Translations under genes and position numbers: made by a program
Notes under the pieces: generated by a model
What the model was told of the DNA's origin: nothing
Database searches by the model: none
Seen by the model: only the letters and a program-made list of their open reading frames with translations
From: Gammaproteobacteria bacterium
GTDB taxonomy: Bacteria > Pseudomonadota > Gammaproteobacteria > BMS3Bbin11
Direction: 5' to 3'
NCBI GenBank assembly: GCA_030636465.1
Contig: DAOVWW010000114.1
Location: 1-5,887 of the forward strand
DNA length: 5,887 nucleotides
Shown here: in pieces, positions 1 to 5,887 of the stretch
Layout of the letters: each line of letters begins with the position of its first letter
Position numbering within the stretch: the stretch's first letter is position 1

Positions 1-591
1 AATATCTGTTCCTTCAGGTGCGGCGATATCAATACCACTGTGCGGGTTCCGGGGCTGGTCGTTAAAAAACCGTCGTAGGCCGAAAGGGCTACTCAGAGTA
101 CCGATAACTGGCCATGATAGCTGTACAGAAACATCAGTATCTCTCCAAATTTTAAATAATTTCCCCATGTGTTTCTTTTCTCGCTTTATCCTGGCGAGTT
201 GTTCCTTCCCGGGCGATACATATTTCTTTTGCTTCATCTTAATCCGTTGTTCCGGATAGGTTTTAGGCGCTACCTTTATGTTGGCATCCTTACTGCTGCC
301 TTTACCATTTTCCGTCTGATAGCTGACGATGTAATTACCGGGCAAGGTCTTTAAAGATAATCCTACCAGGCCTTTCCAATGCCCATCCTGCTCGATAACA
401 AGGACTCTTTTTGCACCATAGCGCGTGAGAGGAAGGGGGTTTTCAGAAGAACCCAGGTCAACTATGGCTACACCGCCAGGGACAGGGTTGCCAACAAATG
501 TTGAATCTGCAAATGCAGTTGTCGATGCGAATAAGCACATCTGTGCTGCAATTGAATATGTGATGAAACGGGTAAATATAGTGTTAATCAT
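1..591 (-). CDS. Secreted M23-family zinc metallopeptidase (LytM-like), C-terminus beyond window
   Basis: The minus strand reads without a stop from ATG at 591-589 to the left edge, giving 197 codons. Residues 1-28 look like a Sec signal peptide: a short basic start, a hydrophobic stretch, and a TAFA site before Asp29. Residues about 30-110 form a beta-rich region like the N-terminal domain that precedes many M23 peptidases. A Lys/Arg-rich linker follows at about 110-150, and then the M23 domain begins. It shows SSPFGLRR (167-174) and PHSGIDIAAPEGT (183-195), with His184 and Asp188 as the expected first two zinc ligands. The later HxH ligand motif would lie outside the window. M23 enzymes usually cut peptidoglycan cross-links, so a periplasmic cell-wall role is inferred. 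The start overlaps the xseA stop by 8 nt, with a weak GAG ribosome site at 600-598, which suggests coupling to xseA. The family call is firm; the exact substrate is unknown. Confidence 0.9.
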   Translation of the reverse strand, partial: MINTIFTRFITYSIAAQMCLFASTTAFADSTFVGNPVPGGVAIVDLGSSENPLPLTRYGAKRVLVIEQDGHWKGLVGLSLKTLPGNYIVSYQTENGKGSSKDANIKVAPKTYPEQRIKMKQKKYVSPGKEQLARIKREKKHMGKLFKIWRDTDVSVQLSWPVIGTLSSPFGLRRFFNDQPRNPHSGIDIAAPEGTDI

Positions 592-2059
592 TTTTATCTC
601 TGTGAATTTGTGTGATTTTGCAGACTAAATGTCCATCTTTCAGGTTTGCCTGTATCGCGTCATCTTTCTGCAACTGCATAACTGAGCTGATTATTGTTTG
701 CTCACCGGGTTTCTGCAAGGTGGCAAAACCACGTGATAAGGTTTGTAAGGGGCTCAAGGTCTGAAGTGCGTAGACCTTGCTTTCCATTAAGTTGCGCTTT
801 TGTTGTATCAGTTGCGGTATTTTATTCCAGAACCTTTTATTAATTCCAGATAAATAAATAGAATTTGATTTTATTTTCCTTATGGCTTGCTGGTGGGACA
901 TCCCCTGTTGAAGAATGGCATAAGAAGAGTTTGCAGCTGTCACTTTGTTTTGCCCAATCATCATCAGTCTTTTGTGTATATTTATGAAATTCTGTGATTG
1001 TAGATTGAGTGTTTGATCTGGTCGGTGAATACGGCTGGTCAGGTTAGATAATTGATAGTAATGCTCTTTTAATACTGGCCTGATAAGATGAAATAGTCTT
1101 TCTTCAACGTGTTTGTAGCGATAGTTATCGTGCTCAATCCTTTTTTTAAAGGTAGATAGCCTAAATTGCAGATGATCAGATTGCTGACAGGCCTGTTCAT
1201 AATGCCTGGACATGATGTTTTGCAGTCGGGCATACAGGCTTATGCTTGTTCTTCGCAATTCCTGTTTATCGGGTGACAGAAGTTCTGCTGCTGCAGTGGG
1301 TGTGGCAGCACGGATGTCTGCCACGAGGTCGCTGATAGTGACATCTGACTCATGCCCAACAGCAGAGACTACGGGTATTGAGCAGTTAAATATTGCCCGT
1401 GCTACTATTTCTTCATTAAAAGGCCATAGGTCTTCCAGTGAGCCGCCACCACGCCCGAGAATAATGACATCTACTTCCTGACGAGTATCCGCAATCTTTA
1501 TTGCAGAAACGAGAGATTGTGCGGCAAATTCACCTTGTACCTGCGCTGAATATATCAATAAATTTGTAGCAGGGTAGCGTCGTTTAAAAACAGATATTAT
1601 GTCATGTATAGCGGCGCCCGTTGGTGATGTGATGATCCCAACCCGTGCGGGCATTGATGGTAGCCCTTGTTTAGCAGATAAACTGAATAGACCTTCGGCA
1701 TTTAATTGTGATTTTAGTTGTTCGAATCTTTTTCTGAGCAGACCTTCACCTGATTCAACAACAGATTGTACGATTAGCTGAAAATCACCTCTCTTTTCAA
1801 AAAGACTAATTTTTGCCGAAATAATGACCTGCATTCCGTCTTTGAGCTTAGTTGGGCAGAGGCGGGCGCTATTTTTAAAAAAAGCGCAGCGCAGCTGACA
1901 GTTCTCATCTTTGATGCTGAAGTACTGGTGTCCAGATATAGGACGTGACAGGCTTGAAATTTCACCTTCCACCTGGATGGAGGCATAACTGGTTTCCAGC
2001 AGGCGCTTAACTTCCCTGCTAAGAGTAGAGACGGTATAGAGTTTTCTGCCGCTTTGCAT
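584..2059 (-). CDS. xseA: Exodeoxyribonuclease VII large subunit
   Basis: The 491-residue protein is somewhat longer than E. coli XseA (about 456). XseA forms exonuclease VII with the small XseB subunit, which is not in this window. The enzyme degrades single-stranded DNA from either end and acts in mismatch repair and DNA damage processing in the cytoplasm. An N-terminal OB-fold (about 7-102) includes VEGEISSL. The catalytic domain has GIITSPTGAAIHD, GRGGGSLEDLW and SAVGHESDVTISD. Asp153, Arg203, His236 and Asp239 correspond, with a constant offset of two, to E. coli D155, R205, H238 and D241. Residues about 265-430 are a charged helical region expected to bind XseB, followed by SPLQTLSRGFATL (436-448). 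The ATG at 2059 is the only plausible start: the upstream frame closes at a TGA near 2083 with no other start codon between. No clear Shine-Dalgarno sequence is visible. The gene lies just downstream of the terminator of the preceding lipoprotein gene. Confidence 0.97.
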   Translation of the reverse strand: MQSGRKLYTVSTLSREVKRLLETSYASIQVEGEISSLSRPISGHQYFSIKDENCQLRCAFFKNSARLCPTKLKDGMQVIISAKISLFEKRGDFQLIVQSVVESGEGLLRKRFEQLKSQLNAEGLFSLSAKQGLPSMPARVGIITSPTGAAIHDIISVFKRRYPATNLLIYSAQVQGEFAAQSLVSAIKIADTRQEVDVIILGRGGGSLEDLWPFNEEIVARAIFNCSIPVVSAVGHESDVTISDLVADIRAATPTAAAELLSPDKQELRRTSISLYARLQNIMSRHYEQACQQSDHLQFRLSTFKKRIEHDNYRYKHVEERLFHLIRPVLKEHYYQLSNLTSRIHRPDQTLNLQSQNFINIHKRLMMIGQNKVTAANSSYAILQQGMSHQQAIRKIKSNSIYLSGINKRFWNKIPQLIQQKRNLMESKVYALQTLSPLQTLSRGFATLQKPGEQTIISSVMQLQKDDAIQANLKDGHLVCKITQIHRDKND

Positions 2060-2083
2060 AGTTGTGGCTGTTTTCGGTAGTCA

Positions 2084-2109
2084 ATAAAAAAGCCGGGCAG
2101 TGCCCGGCT
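2084..2109 (-). terminator. Rho-independent terminator of the lipoprotein gene
   Basis: Read on the minus strand, an 8-bp GC-rich stem (AGCCGGGC pairing with GCCCGGCT, 3-nt loop, 2091-2109) is followed by a run of six T (2091-2086, the first shared with the stem) and then ATT. It begins 24 nt after the TGA of the lipoprotein gene. The hairpin also ends only about 25 nt before the xseA start, so it separates the two genes transcriptionally unless there is read-through. On the plus strand no T tract follows, so it looks one-directional. Confidence 0.9.
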
Positions 2110-2133
2110 CCATATATAGCTTTTGAAAATGCC

Positions 2134-2460
2134 TCAGTAATGAGGACCGGCATTTTTCTCAGCATCATACTGAAGACCTGCCAGTTTGATCTGAGACATT
2201 ACCTTTTTCATTAACTTGTCAGCTTTAGCCTTGTCACCAGCTTTGTGAGCCTTTATTGCTGCCTCCAGGTAGCCTTTTTTCCAGTTACCCGTATCACGCC
2301 ATACAGCATCATTTTTCTTAAGTGCTTTAATGCCAGCTTCAGCTTCTGCAACCTGTTTGTTCCAGCCATCATCAGCTGCTTTAGTGCTGCCGCCAGATGA
2401 TGCGCAAGCACCTACTGTAAAAATAGATGCCGCAAAGGCTACAAGTAATAATCTCTTCAT
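2134..2460 (-). CDS. Small lipoprotein resembling SoxXA-binding protein (SoxK-like)
   Basis: The 108-residue protein starts MKRLLLVAFAASIFTVGAC, a lipoprotein signal peptide with lipobox VGAC and Cys19 as the lipidated residue. Ala follows the Cys, so outer-membrane sorting is likely. The mature part has a short Ser/Gly linker and then an amphipathic, Lys/Ala-rich helical region. It contains WRDTG (54-58), AHKAGDKAKADKL (71-83), a Gln-rich turn (SQIKLAGLQYD) and a NAGPHY end. From memory this matches the pattern of SoxK/SoxXA-binding proteins (WRDTG, then AGD..A..L, then Q..L..Q). Those partner the SoxXA cytochrome in periplasmic thiosulfate oxidation. That assignment is an inference from short motifs. 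I chose the ATG at 2460 because AGAGGA lies 9 nt upstream and the signal peptide begins there; an in-frame TTG at 2478 would place that ribosome site inside the gene. It is transcribed away from guaB and ends at its own terminator. Confidence 0.85.
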   Translation of the reverse strand: MKRLLLVAFAASIFTVGACASSGGSTKAADDGWNKQVAEAEAGIKALKKNDAVWRDTGNWKKGYLEAAIKAHKAGDKAKADKLMKKVMSQIKLAGLQYDAEKNAGPHY

Positions 2461-2469
2461 GATTAATGA

Positions 2470-2475
2470 TCCTCT
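2470..2475 (-). promoter_or_regulatory. Ribosome binding site of the SoxK-like lipoprotein
   Basis: AGAGGA on the minus strand lies 9 nt before the ATG at 2460. It is the best Shine-Dalgarno sequence in the window and decides the start: the in-frame TTG at 2478 would run through it. Confidence 0.7.
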
Positions 2476-2508
2476 CAATTGGTTCTGAATTTATATTTAT
2501 GTCCCCCA

Positions 2509-2537
2509 ATGATCAACAATATTAGAGTGTGCGTCAA
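2509..2537 (-). promoter_or_regulatory. Candidate sigma70 promoter for the lipoprotein gene
   Basis: On the minus strand TTGACG (2537-2532, 5 of 6 to consensus) is followed after 17 nt by GATCAT (2514-2509, 4 of 6). The predicted start near 2502 would give a leader of about 42 nt that includes the AGAGGA ribosome site. A TATAAA closer to the gene (near 2493) is an alternative -10 without a good -35. Judged by eye only. Confidence 0.4.
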
Positions 2538-2565
2538 GAGCTATGTAATGAATATTGTGAAATAT

Positions 2566-2595
2566 TTGACAAAAAAATGGGATTAGTTTGATATT
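2566..2595 (+). promoter_or_regulatory. Possible distal guaB promoter
   Basis: A perfect TTGACA at 2566-2571 is followed after 18 nt by GATATT (2590-2595, 4 of 6 to TATAAT). A start near 2602 would give guaB a leader of about 44 nt. The -10 is weaker than that of the proximal promoter, so this may be a secondary start. An AATATT-GTGA-AATATT inverted repeat (2551-2566) directly abuts the -35 box. Confidence 0.4.
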
Positions 2596-2610
2596 TTCAC
2601 CAAAGGCAGG

Positions 2611-2639
2611 TTTACCAGCAAACTGTCAATCTGTATAAT
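2611..2639 (+). promoter_or_regulatory. Proximal guaB promoter, predicts a leaderless mRNA
   Basis: TTTACC (2611-2616, 4 of 6) and a perfect TATAAT (2634-2639) are separated by the ideal 17 nt. Transcription would begin around 2645-2647, which is the guaB ATG itself (2646). No Shine-Dalgarno sequence occurs between the -10 box and the ATG. Box positions are read directly; activity and start site are inferred. Confidence 0.6.
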
Positions 2640-2645
2640 TCTGCA

Positions 2646-4103
2646 ATGCGAATAATAGAACAAGCCCTTACCTTTGATGATGTCCTGCTGCTACCTGCAC
2701 GCAGTGAGATCCTTCCTCGTGACGCGAATTTAAAAACTCGGCTCACACGTAACATAGAACTCAATATACCTCTGGTCTCAGCGGCCATGGATACAGTCAC
2801 CGAGTCTCGCCTGGCGATAGCCATCGCGCAGGAAGGTGGAATCGGTATTATCCATAAGAATATGAATGCTGAATTACAGGCTAAAGAGGTTTTCAAAGTC
2901 AAAAAATTCGAGAGTGGGGTCATTACTGATCCCTATACCGTTAGTCCCGGTACCAGTATTCGTGATGTCATGGAATTGACCAGGGAAATCGGTATATCTG
3001 GAGTGCCCGTTGTGGATGGTTCTGATCTAGTCGGAATCGTTACGGCAAGAGATCTTCGTTTTGAAACACATCTCGATGACCCTGTATCCAGCATGATGAC
3101 ACCGAAAGAAAGACTGATCACAGTAAAAGAGGGGGCTAGCAAGGGCAAAATTGTATCCCTGCTGCACAAGCATCGTATTGAGAAGATCCTCGTGGTCAAT
3201 GATGATTTTCAGCTTCGCGGCATGGTCACGGTCAAAGACATCCAGAAAGCAACAGATAAACCGCTGGCCTGTAAAGATGAGCAAGGCCGCCTGCGTGTAG
3301 GAGCAGCAGTAGGAACCGGGGCAGATACTGAAGAGCGTGTGGCGGCATTAGCGGCAGCAGGCGTTGACGTAATTGTTGTGGATACTGCACATGGACATTC
3401 TATTGGTGTGCTGGAAAAAGTTGCCTGGGTAAAGTCTACTTACCCGCATATTGATGTCATAGGTGGCAATATCGCTACTGCAGCAGCAGCATTGGATCTT
3501 GTCAAAGCCGGCGCTGATTGTGTCAAGGTTGGCATTGGACCGGGTTCCATCTGTACCACGCGTATCGTGGCAGGTGTGGGTGTACCACAGATTTCAGCCG
3601 TTAGTAATGTCGCTAAAGCCTTAGAAGGCACAGGCGTGCCCCTGATCGCGGATGGTGGCATTCGTTACTCTGGTGATATGGCCAAGGCGATAGTAGCCGG
3701 TGCCCACAGCATTATGGTTGGCAGTATGTTTGCAGGTACAGAAGAAGCACCTGGCGAGATAGAATTGTTTCAGGGGCGTTCTTACAAGTCATACCGTGGA
3801 ATGGGTTCATTAGGCGCCATGAAACAGGGCTCCAGCGATCGCTATTTCCAGGAAAATACGGCTAATGTCGACAAGTTCGTTCCTGAAGGAATTGAAGGGC
3901 GTGTTCCATTTAAGGGGCCCATGACAAACATCGTTCACCAGATGTTGGGTGGCCTACGTTCAAGCATGGGTTATACCGGCTGTAAAACAATTGAAGATAT
4001 GCGTGAAAAACCAGAATTTGTTCAGGTAACTAGTGCGGGTATGGCGGAAAGTCATGTTCATGATGTCACCATTACCAAAGAAGCGCCTAATTACCGCTCC
4101 TAG
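2646..4103 (+). CDS. guaB: Inosine-5'-monophosphate dehydrogenase
   Basis: GuaB oxidises IMP to XMP with NAD+, the committed step of guanine nucleotide synthesis in the cytoplasm, and works as a tetramer or octamer. The 485-residue product matches the family length (E. coli 488). The N-terminal part of the barrel ([14 protein letters not shown]) is followed by two CBS domains (about 93-205) inserted in the barrel, which bind purine nucleotides and tune activity. The active-site loop [11 protein letters not shown] carries the catalytic Cys303, DGGIR contains the IMP-binding Asp336, and the mobile flap GSSDRY has Arg399-Tyr400. The C-terminus [16 protein letters not shown] is the usual family end. 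Homology to known GuaB N-termini supports the ATG at 2646, and no in-frame start lies just upstream. No ribosome binding site is seen. It is followed 102 nt later by guaA on the same strand, the conserved guaBA pair. Confidence 0.98.
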   Translation: MRIIEQALTFDDVLLLPARSEILPRDANLKTRLTRNIELNIPLVSAAMDTVTESRLAIAIAQEGGIGIIHKNMNAELQAKEVFKVKKFESGVITDPYTVSPGTSIRDVMELTREIGISGVPVVDGSDLVGIVTARDLRFETHLDDPVSSMMTPKERLITVKEGASKGKIVSLLHKHRIEKILVVNDDFQLRGMVTVKDIQKATDKPLACKDEQGRLRVGAAVGTGADTEERVAALAAAGVDVIVVDTAHGHSIGVLEKVAWVKSTYPHIDVIGGNIATAAAALDLVKAGADCVKVGIGPGSICTTRIVAGVGVPQISAVSNVAKALEGTGVPLIADGGIRYSGDMAKAIVAGAHSIMVGSMFAGTEEAPGEIELFQGRSYKSYRGMGSLGAMKQGSSDRYFQENTANVDKFVPEGIEGRVPFKGPMTNIVHQMLGGLRSSMGYTGCKTIEDMREKPEFVQVTSAGMAESHVHDVTITKEAPNYRS

Positions 4104-4119
4104 GAAGCTGTCAGCCTAA

Positions 4120-4148
4120 ATTGCTTAGTGTTAGTTGTACTAAGCAAT
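4120..4148. repeat. 10-bp perfect inverted repeat between guaB and guaA
   Basis: ATTGCTTAGT (4120-4129) and ACTAAGCAAT (4139-4148) are exact reverse complements around a 9-nt spacer, and a further G-U pair would tighten the RNA loop. It starts 16 nt after the guaB stop and ends 57 nt before guaA. There is no T run on the plus-strand side, so it does not look like a standard terminator. It may be an mRNA processing or stabilising hairpin, a weak attenuator, or a protein-binding palindrome. Confidence 0.6.
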
Positions 4149-4205
4149 GATTAAACTGCTTATTTCCCGGGATTTATCCTACCCAGTAGCGAGTACTCTA
4201 TCCAT

Positions 4206-5789
4206 ATGAGTAACAATATTCATTCTGACAGGATTCTTATCCTTGATTTTGGTTCGCAATACACACAGTTAATCGCCCGGCGCATACGTGAAGCAGGCGT
4301 CTATTGTGAAATTTATCCTTACGATGTCGATGATAAACACATCAGTGACTTCGCTGCTAAAGGTTATATCCTCTCCGGTGGTCCGGAAAGTGTTACCGAA
4401 GGCGATGCAGATACCCCAAAAGCTAGCCAGCTAGTATTTGATTCAGGACAACCCGTACTCGGTATTTGTTATGGCATGCAAACCATGGCAGCTCAACTAG
4501 GCGGGGAAGTAGAAACTTCAGATCATCACGAATACGGTTTTGCCCAGGTTAGAGCGCGTGGTCATTCCGAATTATTGCGTGATATTGAAGATCACACCAC
4601 ATCTGAGGGCTTCGGCCTGTTAGATGTCTGGATGAGTCACGGTGACCGTGTTGTCAGCATGCCTGATGGTTTCTCTGTCATCGCCAGTACGGATAGTGCT
4701 CCCATAGCCGGCATGGCAGATGAATCTCGTCATTATTATGCCCTACAGTTTCATCCGGAAGTGACGCATACCAGTCAGGGTGAACGTATAGTTTCGCGTT
4801 TTGTGCACGATATTTGCGGCTGTGAAGCGCTGTGGAACCCTGAAAACATCGTCAGGGACAGTATTGAAACTATCCGCAAGCAAGTCGGTGATGATGAAGT
4901 CTTGCTTGGTCTGTCTGGAGGCGTCGATTCATCAGTTGTTGCTGCCTTGCTGCACAAGGCTATTGGTGATCAATTAACCTGTGTCTTTGTCGATAATGGC
5001 CTGCTGCGTCTGCATGAAGGTGATCAGGTGATGGCAACCTTCGCTGAACACATGGGTGTGCAAGTCATACGTGTCAATGCTGAAGACCGATTCCTGTCGG
5101 GTCTGTCCGGCGAAGATGACCCTGAGAAAAAACGTAAAATTATCGGGCATATTTTTATCGAAGTATTCGATGAAGAGGCGGGTAAACTTGCAAATGTAAA
5201 ATGGCTGGCACAGGGAACCATCTATCCCGATGTTATTGAGTCAGCCGGTTCAAAAACCGGTAAGGCAAAACTGATTAAGTCGCATCACAACGTAGGCGGC
5301 TTGCCTGATGATATGAAACTGGATTTACTTGAGCCCTTGCGCGAATTATTCAAAGACGAGGTTCGCAAGCTGGGTATTACACTCGGCTTACCTCCAGAAA
5401 TGGTTCATCGCCACCCATTCCCCGGGCCTGGGCTTGGTGTGCGCATACTGGGTGAAGTTAAGAAAGAATATGCTGAATTGCTGCGCAGAGCCGATCATAT
5501 ATTTATTGAAGAGCTTTATAATCATGATCTCTATGACACGGTATCACAGGCATTCACGGTCTTTTTACCGGTTAAATCTGTCGGAGTAGTGGGTGATAAT
5601 CGACGTTATCAATATGTTGTTGCGTTGAGAGCAGTGGAAACCATCGATTTCATGACAGCGCGCTGGGCACATCTTCCATACGATTTTCTCGATCTGGTCT
5701 CACGTCGTATCATCAATGAAATAGATGGGATTGCTCGTGTCGCTTACGATATTTCCGGAAAACCTCCTGCTACTATCGAGTGGGAGTAA
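4206..5789 (+). CDS. guaA: GMP synthase (glutamine-hydrolysing)
   Basis: GuaA aminates XMP to GMP using ATP and ammonia from glutamine, completing the pathway begun by GuaB. The 527-residue product matches E. coli GuaA (525). The N-terminal class I glutamine amidotransferase domain (about 9-205) has GICYGMQ with nucleophile Cys88 and QFHPE with His183 and Glu185, so the triad is complete. The ATP pyrophosphatase domain follows with the P-loop LSGGVDSS (236-243). The C-terminal dimerisation and XMP-binding domain includes [13 protein letters not shown] and ends with [12 protein letters not shown], the invariant family end. The start at 4206 fits the family N-terminus ([19 protein letters not shown]). 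The ribosome site is weak: only GAG at 4191-4193, 12 nt upstream. It probably shares the guaB transcript, though the 102-nt gap could hold extra control. Confidence 0.98.
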   Translation: MSNNIHSDRILILDFGSQYTQLIARRIREAGVYCEIYPYDVDDKHISDFAAKGYILSGGPESVTEGDADTPKASQLVFDSGQPVLGICYGMQTMAAQLGGEVETSDHHEYGFAQVRARGHSELLRDIEDHTTSEGFGLLDVWMSHGDRVVSMPDGFSVIASTDSAPIAGMADESRHYYALQFHPEVTHTSQGERIVSRFVHDICGCEALWNPENIVRDSIETIRKQVGDDEVLLGLSGGVDSSVVAALLHKAIGDQLTCVFVDNGLLRLHEGDQVMATFAEHMGVQVIRVNAEDRFLSGLSGEDDPEKKRKIIGHIFIEVFDEEAGKLANVKWLAQGTIYPDVIESAGSKTGKAKLIKSHHNVGGLPDDMKLDLLEPLRELFKDEVRKLGITLGLPPEMVHRHPFPGPGLGVRILGEVKKEYAELLRRADHIFIEELYNHDLYDTVSQAFTVFLPVKSVGVVGDNRRYQYVVALRAVETIDFMTARWAHLPYDFLDLVSRRIINEIDGIARVAYDISGKPPATIEWE

Positions 5790-5824
5790 CTGCGGCTTTT
5801 TATATTGCGCACAAATCGGCTAAT

Positions 5825-5887
5825 ATGAATATAGACGTAAAAGAGAGTACATTTCCTGAAAGGTACTACGTCCTCATTGTGGAGAGC
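5825..5887 (+). CDS. Possible start of an unidentified gene, runs off right edge
   Basis: An ATG at 5825 begins 21 codons without a stop up to the window end (MNIDVKESTFPERYY...). No Shine-Dalgarno sequence precedes it and I recognise no family. A frame this short stays open by chance fairly often, so this is weak. In several gammaproteobacteria guaA is followed by tadA (tRNA adenosine deaminase), but these residues do not clearly match TadA. The final GGAGAG (5881-5886) could instead be the ribosome site of a gene starting just outside the window, which would make this stretch a leader. Confidence 0.2.
   Translation, partial: MNIDVKESTFPERYYVLIVES
5846..5867. repeat. 22-bp imperfect palindrome downstream of guaA
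   Basis: AGTACATTTC and GAAAGGTACT flank a central CT and pair at 9 of 10 positions. The symmetry and size resemble an operator for a dimeric regulator, but I recognise no specific regulator motif. It could also form an RNA hairpin; no T run follows, so it is not an obvious guaA terminator. Confidence 0.4.

Noticed and set aside
169..628. Two short plus-strand open frames (169-354 and 425-628)
   Set aside because: They lie antisense to the M23 peptidase gene, whose minus-strand frame has a signal peptide and clear family motifs. Their products look like no known protein.
1212..1986. Short open frames overlapping xseA on both strands
   Set aside because: They are shadows of xseA in other frames, with no ribosome sites or recognisable domains.
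2461..2478. Six-residue N-terminal extension of the lipoprotein from an in-frame TTG
   Set aside because: It would cover the AGAGGA ribosome site and put residues before a typical MKRLLL lipoprotein signal start.
2461..2645. PurR-type operator or purine riboswitch upstream of guaB
   Set aside because: I could not find an ACGCAAACGTTTGCGT-like palindrome, and the predicted leader is too short for a riboswitch aptamer.
2612..3661. Minus-strand open frames across guaB
   Set aside because: They are antisense shadows of a conserved, full-length guaB and have arbitrary compositions.
4775..5589. Open frames overlapping guaA in other frames
   Set aside because: GuaA is intact from end to end and explains the open frames; none has its own start signals.
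5764..5786. Stem-loop at the end of guaA as a terminator
   Set aside because: The stem needs two G-U pairs, lies in codons for the invariant PPATIEWE end, and the TTTTT tract is 10 nt away, so chance pairing is more likely.

Overview
The window looks like a chromosomal housekeeping segment from a gammaproteobacterium of moderate, slightly AT-leaning composition. The basis is the arrangement xseA <- | -> guaB guaA, known from enterobacteria and pseudomonads, together with GuaB and GuaA proteins that resemble the E. coli and Pseudomonas enzymes almost end to end. A small lipoprotein resembling SoxK (SoxXA-binding protein) lies between xseA and guaB. It hints at a sulfur-oxidising lineage; that is inference from one small gene.

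Left part, minus strand (1-2460): reading right to left, there is a SoxK-like lipoprotein gene (2134-2460), a strong intrinsic terminator (2084-2109), xseA for the large subunit of exonuclease VII (584-2059), and the first 197 codons of a secreted M23 metallopeptidase (1-591) that runs off the left edge. The peptidase start overlaps the xseA stop by 8 nt, so these two genes are probably translationally coupled.

Middle (2461-2645): a 185-nt divergent promoter region. It carries a near-consensus sigma70 promoter so close to guaB that its transcript would be leaderless, a second possible guaB promoter upstream, and a candidate promoter for the lipoprotein on the other strand.

Right part, plus strand (2646-5789): guaB (IMP dehydrogenase) and guaA (GMP synthase) form the two-step IMP -> XMP -> GMP branch of purine synthesis. 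A 102-nt gap with a 10-bp inverted repeat separates them. The last 98 nt hold no clear terminator. They contain an imperfect palindrome and a short reading frame open to the right edge that may or may not be a gene.

I see no mobile element, CRISPR array, tRNA, rRNA or evident novel multigene system. The most useful second-look items are the SoxK-like lipoprotein away from any visible sox gene, the leaderless or Shine-Dalgarno-less guaB start, and the terminator sitting directly in front of xseA.
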